This document shows positions 19,200 through 28,072 of a DNA stretch of 64,000 nt, piece by piece. The notes under the pieces were generated by a model that saw only the letters and a list, made by a program, of their open reading frames with translations, searched no databases and was not told the origin of the DNA. The position numbers and the translations under genes were made by a program. The stretch covers positions 3,193,001 through 3,257,000 of the forward strand of contig NZ_CP094351.1 of the NCBI RefSeq assembly GCF_022807995.1, written 5' to 3'. This stretch comes from Pseudomonas orientalis. Lineage in GTDB: Bacteria > Pseudomonadota > Gammaproteobacteria > Pseudomonadales > Pseudomonadaceae. The stretch's first letter is position 1. Each line of letters opens with the position of its first letter.

Positions 19200-20263
19200 C
19201 GCAGCAACAGTTGCAGGCTGAATGGGTAACGGTAGGACGCGGGCTTGCCCACCGCTGACAATGCGCGAAAATCCACCGATGGCAGGGGGCCCGATAGCCG
19301 GCGTGCCTGGGCGGCGTCGATCAACTGGAACAACGCTTGCTGGCGGTTGCGACCGCCACGGGCGCCGATATCGACCCCCTTGGCCTCATCATGGATCAAC
19401 ACCATTGCCCAGCCACCCAGGGTGAAATGCCCCACCACCAGGGTACTCAGGCGCCCATCAAGGCGTGCCGCGAGAATCTGCGGTGAGCTGTTGGCGGCAC
19501 TGAACGACACGTCTTCGCCGGGGACGCGGCCACTGTCTTGCAGGGCCTGCATGGCACCCAGCGCCATTTCATCATTGGCCGACCAGACCAGCGCGGTCTG
19601 CGGGTAGCGTTTGAACAGTTGGCTGGCCTGCTCGAAGGCGCGCTGGCGGCTCCACTCACCGTAGACCAACTGGCGCAGCCGCACTTCGAGGTGCTCGGCC
19701 AGGGCACGCTGCATGCCCTGCACGTGCAACTGCGCGACCGGCGTGGTCCTGGCGCCGGAAAATGCCAGCAGATCAAGGGTTGCACCTGGGGCGACCGGCC
19801 CATGCTGGCGCAACAAGTCGGTGAGCATCAGGTACCCCGCCTGCTCGTCGTCGGCCACCATCGTGCCGATCAAGCCGGTGTTGTTGTAGGCGTCCAGTAG
19901 CTGCAACTGGTCGGGCGTCAGCGCGCTGCTGACGATCAGTAACTTCACCCCGCTGCCCTGGGCCAGGCGCATGATTTGCGGGCCGATATACTGTTCATTG
20001 ACCAGCACCAGGTAATCGGGCCGCTCACTACCCTGCAGTGCCTCCCGCGCATGGGCCAAGGTGACTTGGTTGTCGCGCTCGGAATAGCGCACACGCAAAT
20101 CCAGGCCGAGGTCCTTGGCACCGGCCTGCATGAACTGCGCGTAACTGACCCAGAAGGTTTCCGAAGACCGGCCAGGGTTGAGAAACACCACCGACGCAGC
20201 CTGGCCGATTGCCCCGTACGCCGACCCCAGCAACCACACACACGCCATCAGCACCTTCAACAT
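19196..20263 (-). CDS. Periplasmic sugar-type substrate-binding protein (type 1 fold)
   Basis: A 355-residue protein from the start at 20263, giving a signal peptide MLKVLMACVWLLGSAYGAIGQA. The frame is open for 14 more codons (to 20305), but those would place a charged stretch before the signal. The mature part reads SVVFLNPGRSSETFW..., with DYLVLVNEQYIGPQIMRLAQ and LVWSANDEMALGAMQAL, typical of Peripla_BP_4 proteins of the ribose/LacI fold. No permease or ATPase gene is adjacent, so it may serve a distant transporter or act as the sensing partner of a signalling protein. Substrate unknown. Confidence 0.8.
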   Translation of the reverse strand: MLKVLMACVWLLGSAYGAIGQAASVVFLNPGRSSETFWVSYAQFMQAGAKDLGLDLRVRYSERDNQVTLAHAREALQGSERPDYLVLVNEQYIGPQIMRLAQGSGVKLLIVSSALTPDQLQLLDAYNNTGLIGTMVADDEQAGYLMLTDLLRQHGPVAPGATLDLLAFSGARTTPVAQLHVQGMQRALAEHLEVRLRQLVYGEWSRQRAFEQASQLFKRYPQTALVWSANDEMALGAMQALQDSGRVPGEDVSFSAANSSPQILAARLDGRLSTLVVGHFTLGGWAMVLIHDEAKGVDIGARGGRNRQQALFQLIDAAQARRLSGPLPSVDFRALSAVGKPASYRYPFSLQLLLR

Positions 20264-20341
20264 GGTTGCCTGAACCTTGGATATAGAACGCCATGCTAGT
20301 GGCAATTAGATATTCAATCGAGACTCAATCAACCTGCTGCT

Positions 20342-20455
20342 TTACTGGTGGCTGACCCAGAACACGGCGGTTCCCACCACCAGGATGATCAAAAATAAAA
20401 TGGCCCAGGCATCCACGGTACTGTCGGGTTTACGGGCTTTGGTGGAATTGCTCAT
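20342..20455 (-). CDS. Small single-pass membrane protein
   Basis: A 37-residue open frame (MSNSTKARKPDSTVDAWAIL...) with a basic N-terminus and one C-terminal hydrophobic helix (ILFLIILVVGTAVFWV). An AAGAGG ribosome-binding site lies 6-7 bases upstream of ATG 20455. The frame extends upstream, but only this start has such a site. I do not recognise a named family. It is divergent from cysI. Confidence 0.6.
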   Translation of the reverse strand: MSNSTKARKPDSTVDAWAILFLIILVVGTAVFWVSHQ

Positions 20456-20688
20456 CGCATCGCCTCTTGTCGGTTTTATAGGTGACTGCACTAAGACTCG
20501 ATCACAGTAAAGACCAAAGTTGTCCCTATGACAAATGTGGGTATGGCGACAACGGTTCTCATTAGTCAGTTTGGTTATTTGCATATACCCAAACATCACT
20601 TTTGCGCATATACGCAAACTGGTATCGTGCGCCGGCTCCGTTGGGAGTGCGCGGCCGTGCGCGCAGATTTGCCGAGAACAGGACCTAT

Positions 20689-22347
20689 ATGTACGTATAC
20701 GACGAATACGATCAGCGCATCATCGAGGACCGCGTCAAGCAGTTCCGTGATCAGACCCGACGCTACTTGGCAGGTGAACTGAGCGAAGAAGAGTTCCGCC
20801 CCCTGCGCCTGCAAAATGGCCTTTATGTGCAGCGCTTTGCGCCGATGCTGCGGGTGGCCGTGCCCTACGGCCAACTGACGTCGCGCCAGGCGCGGATGAT
20901 GGCAAAGATCGCCCGCGACTTCGACAAAGGCTATGCCCACATCAGCACCCGCCAGAACGTGCAGTTCAACTGGCCGGCCCTGGAAGATGTGCCGGACATC
21001 CTGGCTGAACTGGCCACCGTGCAGATGCACGCCATTCAGACCAGCGGCAACTGCCTGCGCAATGTGACTACAGACCAGTTTGCCGGCGTCGCCGCCGACG
21101 AGTTGATCGACCCGCGCCCGTGGTGCGAGATCGTGCGTCAGTGGACCACCTTCCACCCGGAATTCGCCTACCTGCCGCGCAAGTTCAAGATCGCCATCAA
21201 TGGCTCGACCTCGGACCGTGCGGCTATCGAAGTGCACGATATCGGCCTGGAGCCGGTGCACAACGCTGCCGGCGAGCTGGGTTTCCGCGTGCTGGTGGGT
21301 GGCGGCCTGGGCCGTACGCCGGTGGTCGGTGCGTTCATCAACGAGTTTCTGCCATGGCAGGACCTGTTGAGCTACCTCGACGCCATCCTGCGGGTCTACA
21401 ACCGCTACGGCCGTCGTGACAACAAATACAAGGCCCGGATCAAGATCCTGGTCAAGGCGCTGACCCCTGAGGTGTTTGCCCAGAAAGTCGATGCCGAAAT
21501 GGAACACCTGCGCGGCGGCCAGACCACCCTGACCGAAGCCGAAGTGCATCGCGTCGCCAAACATTTCGTCGACCCCGAGTACAAGGCCCTGGCCAATCAG
21601 GACGCCGAGCTCGCTGCACTCGATCAACAGCACCCTGGCTTTGCCCGCTGGCGTACGCGCAATACCCTGGCGCACAAGCAGCCGGGCTATGTGGCAGTGA
21701 CCCTGTCGCTCAAGCCCACCGGTGTTGCCCCTGGCGACATCACCGACAAGCAGCTCGACGCCGTTGCCGACCTGGCCGAGCGTTACAGCTTCGGCCAACT
21801 GCGCACCTCCCACGAGCAGAACATCATTCTCGCGGACGTTGAACAGAGCCAACTGTTCACCCTGTGGGGCGAGCTGCGCGAAGGCGGGTTTGCCACGCCG
21901 AACATTGGCCTGCTGACCGACATCATCTGCTGCCCGGGCGGCGATTTCTGCTCCCTGGCCAACGCCAAGTCGATCCCGATTGCCGAATCGATCCAGCGCC
22001 GTTTCGACGATCTGGACTACCTGTTTGATATCGGCGAGCTGGACCTGAACATTTCCGGTTGCATGAATGCCTGTGGTCACCACCACGTCGGCCACATCGG
22101 CATCCTGGGCGTGGACAAGAAAGGCGAAGAATTCTACCAAGTGTCCCTGGGTGGCAGCGCCAGCCGCGATGCGAGCCTGGGCAAGATCCTCGGCCCGTCG
22201 TTTGCCCAGGAAGCCATGCCCGAGGTGATCGGCAAGCTGATCGACGTGTACATCGAACAGCGCACCGAAGATGAGCGTTTCATCGACACCTACCAGCGCA
22301 TCGGCATCGACCTGTTCAAGGAGCGCGTCTATGCAGCGAATCATTAA
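20689..22347 (+). CDS. cysI: Assimilatory sulfite reductase hemoprotein CysI
   Basis: A 552-residue nitrite/sulfite reductase that reduces sulfite to sulfide for cysteine synthesis. Siroheme/4Fe-4S family motifs are present: TSGNCLRNVTTDQFAG, then LTDIICCPGGDFCSLANAKS and NISGCMNACGHHHVGHIGI, the last two supplying the cluster cysteines. The start MYVYDEYDQ at 20689 follows GAACAGGA; the upstream in-frame 29 codons are non-conserved in character. Length matches the Pseudomonas form, which differs from the enterobacterial CysI/CysJ pair. It overlaps the DUF934 gene by 17 bases. Confidence 0.95.
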   Translation: MYVYDEYDQRIIEDRVKQFRDQTRRYLAGELSEEEFRPLRLQNGLYVQRFAPMLRVAVPYGQLTSRQARMMAKIARDFDKGYAHISTRQNVQFNWPALEDVPDILAELATVQMHAIQTSGNCLRNVTTDQFAGVAADELIDPRPWCEIVRQWTTFHPEFAYLPRKFKIAINGSTSDRAAIEVHDIGLEPVHNAAGELGFRVLVGGGLGRTPVVGAFINEFLPWQDLLSYLDAILRVYNRYGRRDNKYKARIKILVKALTPEVFAQKVDAEMEHLRGGQTTLTEAEVHRVAKHFVDPEYKALANQDAELAALDQQHPGFARWRTRNTLAHKQPGYVAVTLSLKPTGVAPGDITDKQLDAVADLAERYSFGQLRTSHEQNIILADVEQSQLFTLWGELREGGFATPNIGLLTDIICCPGGDFCSLANAKSIPIAESIQRRFDDLDYLFDIGELDLNISGCMNACGHHHVGHIGILGVDKKGEEFYQVSLGGSASRDASLGKILGPSFAQEAMPEVIGKLIDVYIEQRTEDERFIDTYQRIGIDLFKERVYAANH

Positions 22348-22825
22348 GAACAACGCAGTCGTCGACGAAACCTGGCACCTGCTGCCCAAGGACGCGAGCT
22401 TCGACGGCATCTCCAACTGCGATGACCTGATCGTACCGTTGGCCCTGTGGCGCGAACACGGCCACGCTCTCAAGGCCCGCGACGGCGGCCTGGGTGTGTG
22501 GCTGGACGCCGATGAAGAAGCCGAAGAGATAGGTGAAGACGTCGAGCATTTCCAGGTTATCGCGTTGAACTTCCCGGCCTTCACCGACGGGCGCAACTAC
22601 TCCAACGCGCGCCTGCTGCGTGAGCGTTATGGTTACAAGGGTGAACTGCGCGCAATTGGCGATGTGCTGCGCGACCAGTTGTTCTACCTGCGCCGTTGCG
22701 GGTTCGATGCCTTCGCCTTGCGCGCCGACAAAGACCCGTACGAAGCGCTGGAAAGCCTCAAGGACTTTTCGGTGACGTACCAGGCTGCAACGGACGAGCC
22801 ACTACCGCTATTCCGCCGCCGCTGA
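22331..22825 (+). CDS. DUF934 family protein, sulfite reductase operon partner
   Basis: A 164-residue protein starting MQRIIKNNAVVDETWHLLP inside the end of cysI, so the two are translationally coupled. The motifs NFPAFTDGRNYSNARLLRERYGYKGELRAIGDVL and RDQLFYLRRCGFDAFAL are hallmarks of DUF934, which is nearly always linked to cysI or cysH. It is presumed to help sulfite reductase, perhaps in electron delivery, but this has not been defined to my knowledge. Confidence 0.92.
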   Translation: MQRIIKNNAVVDETWHLLPKDASFDGISNCDDLIVPLALWREHGHALKARDGGLGVWLDADEEAEEIGEDVEHFQVIALNFPAFTDGRNYSNARLLRERYGYKGELRAIGDVLRDQLFYLRRCGFDAFALRADKDPYEALESLKDFSVTYQAATDEPLPLFRRR

Positions 22826-22866
22826 GTAAAAAATGTGGGAGGGGGCTTGCCCTAACACGGCCCTCT

Positions 22867-22964
22867 GTAGGAGCGAGCTTGCTCGCGAAAAACGTCAACG
22901 ATAACGCGTGCTTCCTGAATGAACGCGGTGCCTGTGAGTTTTTCGCGAGCAAGCTCGCTCCTAC
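22867..22964. repeat. REPIN, inverted copy of the one at 12137
   Basis: A 98-base element with the same GTAGGAGCGAGCTTGCTCGC arm at its left end and the inverse at its right. Its interior is close to the reverse complement of the interior at 12137-12234. A partial REP of another class (GTGGGAGGGGGCTTGCCC) lies just before it at about 22836-22853. It sits between the convergent ends of the DUF934 and merR genes. Confidence 0.9.
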
Positions 22965-22977
22965 AAATCCAGCAACT

Positions 22978-23382
22978 TCAAGATTGCAGATTAATCGACG
23001 CCAGCACCTGCTTCTGCCCCATGGAGCAAGGCACCCCTTCTGGCTGGGCCCGCACCGCATCGATCACCCCCAGCAACTGTGTCTTGTTATGAGCCAGCTG
23101 CGCCTGCATCACCTCGATCTGCGCCACCTTGCGCTCCAATGCCTCGATCAATTCCTCACGCTTGTGCTCCCCCGGCGCGGGCATCAACGCCTTGAGTTCC
23201 TGCAAGGTAAATCCTGCCTGTTGCGCGCTCTGGATCAATTGCAGGGTTTGCAGCGCTTCAGGGGCATAGCGCCGATAGCCATTGGCTTGGCGCCCCACCT
23301 GACTGATCAACCCCTCCGCTTCATAAAAACGGATGCGCGACGCCGCCAACCCACTCTGTTTTGCCAGTTCACCAATATTCAT
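22978..23382 (-). CDS. MerR family transcriptional regulator
   Basis: A 134-residue protein. The N-terminal winged helix MNIGELAKQSGLAASRIRFYEAEGLI and NGYRRYAPEAL are classic MerR. The dimerisation helix spans about residues 80-115. The C-terminus has a single Cys (EGVPCSMGQ), not the paired cysteines of metal sensors. It is divergent from the flavin oxidoreductase at 23454, and the promoter between them has the MerR operator layout, so it very likely controls that gene. The inducer cannot be told from the sequence. Confidence 0.92.
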   Translation of the reverse strand: MNIGELAKQSGLAASRIRFYEAEGLISQVGRQANGYRRYAPEALQTLQLIQSAQQAGFTLQELKALMPAPGEHKREELIEALERKVAQIEVMQAQLAHNKTQLLGVIDAVRAQPEGVPCSMGQKQVLASINLQS

Positions 23383-23394
23383 CGAAACGTCCGC

Positions 23395-23425
23395 TTGACA
23401 TTAAAGTTAACTTTAAGCTTAGTCT
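23395..23425 (+). promoter_or_regulatory. MerR-type promoter with palindromic operator
   Basis: TTGACA (23395-23400) and a -10-like TAGTCT (23420-23425) are separated by 19 bases, the overlong spacer on which MerR activators act. The spacer holds the perfect 16-base palindrome TTAAAGTTAACTTTAA (23401-23416). It reads towards the flavin oxidoreductase, and the merR start is 13 bases away on the other side. Confidence 0.75.
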
Positions 23426-23453
23426 GAGGCCTCCCCCGCTCAGGAGTCAACCC

Positions 23454-24677
23454 ATGTCACCCTTTGAAGCCCTGCAACTGCCCAACGGCCAGGTTATTTC
23501 CAACCGCATCGCCAAGGCGGCGATGGAAGAAAACATGGCCGATCTCAATCAGGCCCCCTCCCCCGAACTGAAGCAGCTGTACAAGACCTGGGCCGAGGGT
23601 GAACCCGGCTTGCTGCTCACCGGCAACGTCATGATCGACCGCCGCGCCATGACCGGCCCCGGCGGCGTTGCGCTGGAGAACGAGCAGCACCTGGAGAGCT
23701 TTCGCGAATGGGCCGACGTGGCGCGAGCCAAGGGCGTGCATTTCTGGGTGCAGCTCAGCCATCCGGGACGCCAGACCATGGCCAACCTGGGCCAGCAGGC
23801 ACTGGCGCCATCTGCCATTGCGCTGGACCTGGGCAGTTTTTCGAGAATGTTCGCCAAGCCCAGGGCCATGACCGAAGACGATATCCAAGACGTGATCCAA
23901 CGCTTCGCCACCAGCGCCCGCCTGGCCGAGAAAGCCGGGTTTACCGGGGTGCAGATCCACGGTGCCCACGGTTACCTGCTGAGTCAGTTTCTCTCGCCGT
24001 TGAGCAACCATCGCACCGACCGCTGGGGCGGCTCACTGGAAAACCGTGCACGCCTGTTACTTGAGGTGATCCATGCCGTGCGCGCCAGCGTCAGCCCATC
24101 CTTTTGCGTGGCCGTAAAACTCAACTCCGCCGACTTCCAGCGCGGTGGGTTCGATGCCGCCGATGCGCGCGCCGTGGTCGAAATGCTCAACCCGCTGCCC
24201 ATCGACCTGCTGGAATTGTCCGGTGGCAGCTACGAAGCGCCGGCCATGCAAGGCGAAGCACGGGACGGCCGCACATTGGCCCGCGAAGCCTACTTCCTGG
24301 AGTTCGCCGAGGAACTGGCCACCATCGCCAAGATGCCGCTGATGGTGACTGGTGGTATCCGCCGCCTGCCCGTCGTGCAGCAAGTCCTCGACAGCGGCAT
24401 TGCCATGGCCGGCATCGCCACCGCCCTGACCCTGGAGCCGCAACTGATCAAACACTGGCGCGAGGGTCGCGACCTCAACCCGCAGCTCAAGCCGATCAGC
24501 TGGAAACGCAAGCCCCTGGCCGCCCTCGCCACCCTGGCCGTGGTACGCGACCAGATGCGCCGCCTGAGCCGCGGGCGCCTGCCCAATGCCAAGATCGCTC
24601 CGTGGCTGGCGCTGGCGTGTGACCAATGGTTTACGGCGCGCCGTACGCGGCAGTACCGCGCAAGCATGCGGCCTTAG
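23454..24677 (+). CDS. Old yellow enzyme family NADH:flavin oxidoreductase
   Basis: A 407-residue FMN-dependent TIM-barrel enzyme. It starts MSPFEALQLPNGQVISNRIAKAAM after CAGGAG. The active-site segment GVQIHGAHGYLLSQFLSPLSNHRTDRWGG lies near residues 163-190, and the phosphate-binding MPLMVTGGIRR near 298-308. Enzymes of this family reduce activated C=C bonds or nitro groups. Divergence from a merR gene with a 19-base-spacer promoter suggests induction by an electrophile or redox-active compound. An upstream in-frame extension to 23361 would cover the operator and is rejected. Confidence 0.9.
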   Translation: MSPFEALQLPNGQVISNRIAKAAMEENMADLNQAPSPELKQLYKTWAEGEPGLLLTGNVMIDRRAMTGPGGVALENEQHLESFREWADVARAKGVHFWVQLSHPGRQTMANLGQQALAPSAIALDLGSFSRMFAKPRAMTEDDIQDVIQRFATSARLAEKAGFTGVQIHGAHGYLLSQFLSPLSNHRTDRWGGSLENRARLLLEVIHAVRASVSPSFCVAVKLNSADFQRGGFDAADARAVVEMLNPLPIDLLELSGGSYEAPAMQGEARDGRTLAREAYFLEFAEELATIAKMPLMVTGGIRRLPVVQQVLDSGIAMAGIATALTLEPQLIKHWREGRDLNPQLKPISWKRKPLAALATLAVVRDQMRRLSRGRLPNAKIAPWLALACDQWFTARRTRQYRASMRP

Positions 24678-24859
24678 CTGGCAAACGAGCTACGGCATTA
24701 CCTGACAGGCCCGGCACTATCGTTAACATCCCCATCAAACGCATTGAAATAGAGATACTTCTTACATCCAAAAGCCACGAAACGAAGCGAACCCGTCCGA
24801 CATGACAAGGCATGAACCCGAAGTTTCTAATAGCAATACCTTAGAACAGGGCCTGCCTC

Positions 24860-25669
24860 ATGTCGGAACCATACAACACCCAAGCCCCTCAACCCCGTAC
24901 TGCGCCTGCGCAGCTAACCAGGCCGGAAACTCCGGCCTCGGTTGACATCGTTGCGCTCTTGTCGGACCCCGAATTCGACATACGCGGCGTGGCCTGGAAC
25001 CCGCTGTGCGATGCGGCCACGCCCCTTATCGGGTTGGTTATTCGCCTGCGTCGCTTGGATCAGCATGACAATGTACCTGCGCTTTACCAGGCGGTGCGTA
25101 GCCATATCACTGCAATCATGGAGGAGGTCAACCAGCTCGACTACGACGCAGGCATGCTCAAGGCCTACTCCTACAGCCTTTGTTTGTTAGTGGATGAAGT
25201 GGTCATGGGCACTCCATGGGGGAAATCTTCAGAATGGAGCCAGGACTCGCTTCTCAATACCTTTCATCATGAGACCTGGGGCGGGGAGCGATTCTTCACC
25301 GTGATGAATAACATGATTCCCGAAGCGGCCAGATACCAACATGTGTTGGAGTTCATGTACCAATGCCTGATCACCGGCCTGAAGGGCAAATACGGTGCCC
25401 ACGCCAAGGGCGATGACGAAATACAGAAAATCATCGACCAACTGCACGGCCTTTTACGGCCCCTGCGCGGAGAAACGCCCAAGCGCCTGACCGACCCGCT
25501 GAAAAACGTCGCGCCGCGCAACTACCGAATCAAACGCACCTGGCCTCTGTGGACGCCATGGGCCATGGCCGCCGTGGTGCTGACGGTCGCCTACACGATC
25601 TACTCCATTCGCCTGGATGCTATCACTCAGGAAGTACTGGTATCCCTGAACAAAATCCTCGCGATGTAG
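24860..25669 (+). CDS. tssL: Type VI secretion protein TssL (DotU/IcmH family)
   Basis: A 269-residue protein with a Pro-rich N-terminus, a DotU cytoplasmic domain (NPLCDAATPLIGLVIRLRRL; AYSYSLCLLVDEVVMGTPWG; HHETWGGERFF) and one C-terminal membrane helix at about 228-247 (WAMAAVVLTVAYTIYSI). This is the short, single-helix TssL of the T6SS membrane complex. No other T6SS structural gene is near; vgrG follows after 36 bases. It may supply a variant membrane-complex subunit for a T6SS encoded elsewhere, or be a remnant of a moved cluster. Confidence 0.92.
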   Translation: MSEPYNTQAPQPRTAPAQLTRPETPASVDIVALLSDPEFDIRGVAWNPLCDAATPLIGLVIRLRRLDQHDNVPALYQAVRSHITAIMEEVNQLDYDAGMLKAYSYSLCLLVDEVVMGTPWGKSSEWSQDSLLNTFHHETWGGERFFTVMNNMIPEAARYQHVLEFMYQCLITGLKGKYGAHAKGDDEIQKIIDQLHGLLRPLRGETPKRLTDPLKNVAPRNYRIKRTWPLWTPWAMAAVVLTVAYTIYSIRLDAITQEVLVSLNKILAM

Positions 25670-25705
25670 CGCCTTGTTCATTCATAGCCGACCAGGAAGG
25701 CCGCC

Positions 25706-28072
25706 ATGCCACGCCAAAATGACCTGCGTTTTACCTTCGAACCCTTGAAAGGCGACGTCTTCGATGTGGTGTCCTTCAGCCTTCAAGAAGGCTTGTCCCA
25801 GCCGTTCAAGCTCACCCTGGAATTGGCCAGCCACAATTGCGCTATCGACTTCAATCGCGTGCTGGATCTGGATGGGCTGTTCACCATCTGGCGTGGCGAA
25901 ACCCCAGTACGCTACGTCCACGGCCTGGTCAGCCTGTTCACCCAGGGCGACACCGGTTTTCGTCGCACCCGCTACACCGCCGTCATCGAACCGACCCTGG
26001 CGCGTTTCGACCTGCGTTCCAACTGGCGCATCTTCCAGGGCCAGACCGTGCCCGACATCATCACCAGCGTACTTGCCGAGCATCGACTGACCGACATCCG
26101 CCGCGAAATCTGCTTCGAGCATCAGCCCCGCGAATACTGTGTACAGGCCGGCGAAACCGACCTCGATTTCATCGCCCGCCTCGCCGCTGAAGAAGGCCTG
26201 CTCTATACCTTCGAACACCGCGACGACGGCCACACCCTCGTCCTCACCGACCGCGTCGGCGGCCTCGGCACCATCGGCACGCACACACATTGCCCCGTGA
26301 TCTACCAACCCATGGCGGGCGGCGATGCCACGGAACCGGCGTTGACCCGTTTCCACTACACCGAACAAGTACGCACCGCCCGCCAGGTACAACGCGACTA
26401 CACCTTCACCCACCCGCGCTACGACCAACAGCACACCGCCACCGGCGACCAGGACCTGAAAAACCAGCGCAAGGACTACGAGCGCTACGACTACCCCGGC
26501 CGCTACAAACGCGACATCGCCGGCAAACCCTTCACCAAGACCCGGCTGACCGCCCTGCGCAATGACGCCAAACTGGCGCACCTGGCCGGCGACGACGCGC
26601 GCCTGCAACCGGGGCTGGCGTTCGACCTCAACGAGCATCCCCGCGAAGACTTCAACGACCGCTGGCGTACCGTCGCCATCACCCACCAAGGCAAACAGCA
26701 CACCAGTCTGGAGGAGGAGGCGTTCGGCAGCGGCCACGGCACCTCTTATGAAATGACCGCCAGCGCCATCCGCTGGACCTCCGACTGGAAAGCCCCGCTG
26801 CGCGACAAACCGTGCATCGACGGCCCGCAGATTGCCACGGTGGTTGGGCCGCCAGGGGAAGAGATTTACTGCGATGAATGGGGCCGGGTGAAAGTGCAGT
26901 TCCCATGGGATCGCGCTGACAAAAACAACGATCACAGTTCGTGCTGGATTCGTGTGGCTCAAGGCTGGGCCGGGGCGACCTGGGGCGCGATAGCGATACC
27001 GCGAGTCGGGCAGGAACTGATCATCAGCTATCTCGACGGCGACCCGGACCAGCCGATCGCCACCGGCCGTGCGTATCGCGAGACCAACCTGCCGCCGTAT
27101 GAACTGCCCAAGCACAAAACACGCATGACCATCAAAAGCCGTACGCATAAGGGCTCCGGCTTCAATGAGCTGCGCTTTGAGGATGAACTCGGCCAGGAAG
27201 AAGTGTTTATCCATGCCGAAAAAGACAAGAACGTTCACATCAAGCACAACAACACCACTTTCGTAGGTAACGACCGAAGCGAAAAGGTCGAGCATAACGA
27301 GCGTATTGAGATCGGCCATGACCGCAGCGAACACGTTGGCAACGACGAGCACGTTGTGGTCGTTCAGGACGTGCATCTGGAAGTGGGCCGTGATCGAACA
27401 GACAACCTGGGGCGCAACCATCACATCAGCATTGGTGGGAACCGAGTCGAAGAAATCGCCAACAATCGACATGACAGGATTGCTGCTGACCATGACACTC
27501 AGATTGGCGGCAATGTTGAGCTATCCGTGGGCAACCGTTACCGCCTCCGAGCAGGACAACGCATTGAGCAAACAACCCGCGTGTTCGATGTGGCAACGGG
27601 CGAGCGCCTTGTACTGAGAGCGCCGGGTGGCAGCATCACTATCGATGGCAATGGCATTACGCTCGATGGACTTGCCATCAGGATCAGAGGTCCTGTGACC
27701 ACAGATTCGGTCGGTACGGGCAATCCACTGGGCACTCCACCACAATCTGCGGTACCGCCAGGGCCGTTCCTGGGGCGCTACACGTTACTCAAGAACGATC
27801 AACGTGCTTTTGCAGGCTATAGATATCGCGTCACCGATGGCGCAACGCTCCTTGCTGAAGGCCTGACCTGTCCCTTGGGCGCAACTGAGTGGACGGTGAC
27901 CGAGGCATCCAGACCCGTGCAGGCCCACAAGGCCATCATGCGCGACGACCAGCAAATCACCGAGACCTGGCAGTCGTATCTGGTGGCCCTCGATGATGAA
28001 GGCTCACCCATCGAAGCCGCCGCTATTTTCCCCGACAACTTTCTGGATCAACACAGGGGAGACCTCGACTGA
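25706..28072 (+). CDS. vgrG: T6SS spike protein VgrG (TssI)
   Basis: A 788-residue VgrG. The gp27-like part is residues 1 to about 370 (LRFTFEPLKGDVFDVVSFSL; HQPREYCVQAGETDLDFIARLAAEEGLLYTFEH). The gp5 OB-fold starts near 373 (ATVVGPPGEEIYCDEWGRVK). The needle repeats lie at about 520-600 (NERIEIGHDRSEHVGNDEHVVV). After a Pro-rich hinge near 668, a C-terminal extension of about 120 residues (GRYTLLKNDQRAFAGYRYRV...) probably docks cargo. The stop overlaps the nuclease start by one base (TGATG), tying this VgrG to that effector. Confidence 0.95.
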   Translation: MPRQNDLRFTFEPLKGDVFDVVSFSLQEGLSQPFKLTLELASHNCAIDFNRVLDLDGLFTIWRGETPVRYVHGLVSLFTQGDTGFRRTRYTAVIEPTLARFDLRSNWRIFQGQTVPDIITSVLAEHRLTDIRREICFEHQPREYCVQAGETDLDFIARLAAEEGLLYTFEHRDDGHTLVLTDRVGGLGTIGTHTHCPVIYQPMAGGDATEPALTRFHYTEQVRTARQVQRDYTFTHPRYDQQHTATGDQDLKNQRKDYERYDYPGRYKRDIAGKPFTKTRLTALRNDAKLAHLAGDDARLQPGLAFDLNEHPREDFNDRWRTVAITHQGKQHTSLEEEAFGSGHGTSYEMTASAIRWTSDWKAPLRDKPCIDGPQIATVVGPPGEEIYCDEWGRVKVQFPWDRADKNNDHSSCWIRVAQGWAGATWGAIAIPRVGQELIISYLDGDPDQPIATGRAYRETNLPPYELPKHKTRMTIKSRTHKGSGFNELRFEDELGQEEVFIHAEKDKNVHIKHNNTTFVGNDRSEKVEHNERIEIGHDRSEHVGNDEHVVVVQDVHLEVGRDRTDNLGRNHHISIGGNRVEEIANNRHDRIAADHDTQIGGNVELSVGNRYRLRAGQRIEQTTRVFDVATGERLVLRAPGGSITIDGNGITLDGLAIRIRGPVTTDSVGTGNPLGTPPQSAVPPGPFLGRYTLLKNDQRAFAGYRYRVTDGATLLAEGLTCPLGATEWTVTEASRPVQAHKAIMRDDQQITETWQSYLVALDDEGSPIEAAAIFPDNFLDQHRGDLD

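Noticed and set aside
20596..22596. 666-residue frame on the - strand opposite cysI
   Set aside because: Antisense shadow of cysI and DUF934.
25682..27493. 603-residue frame on the - strand opposite vgrG
   Set aside because: Antisense shadow of vgrG; composition typical of such artefacts.
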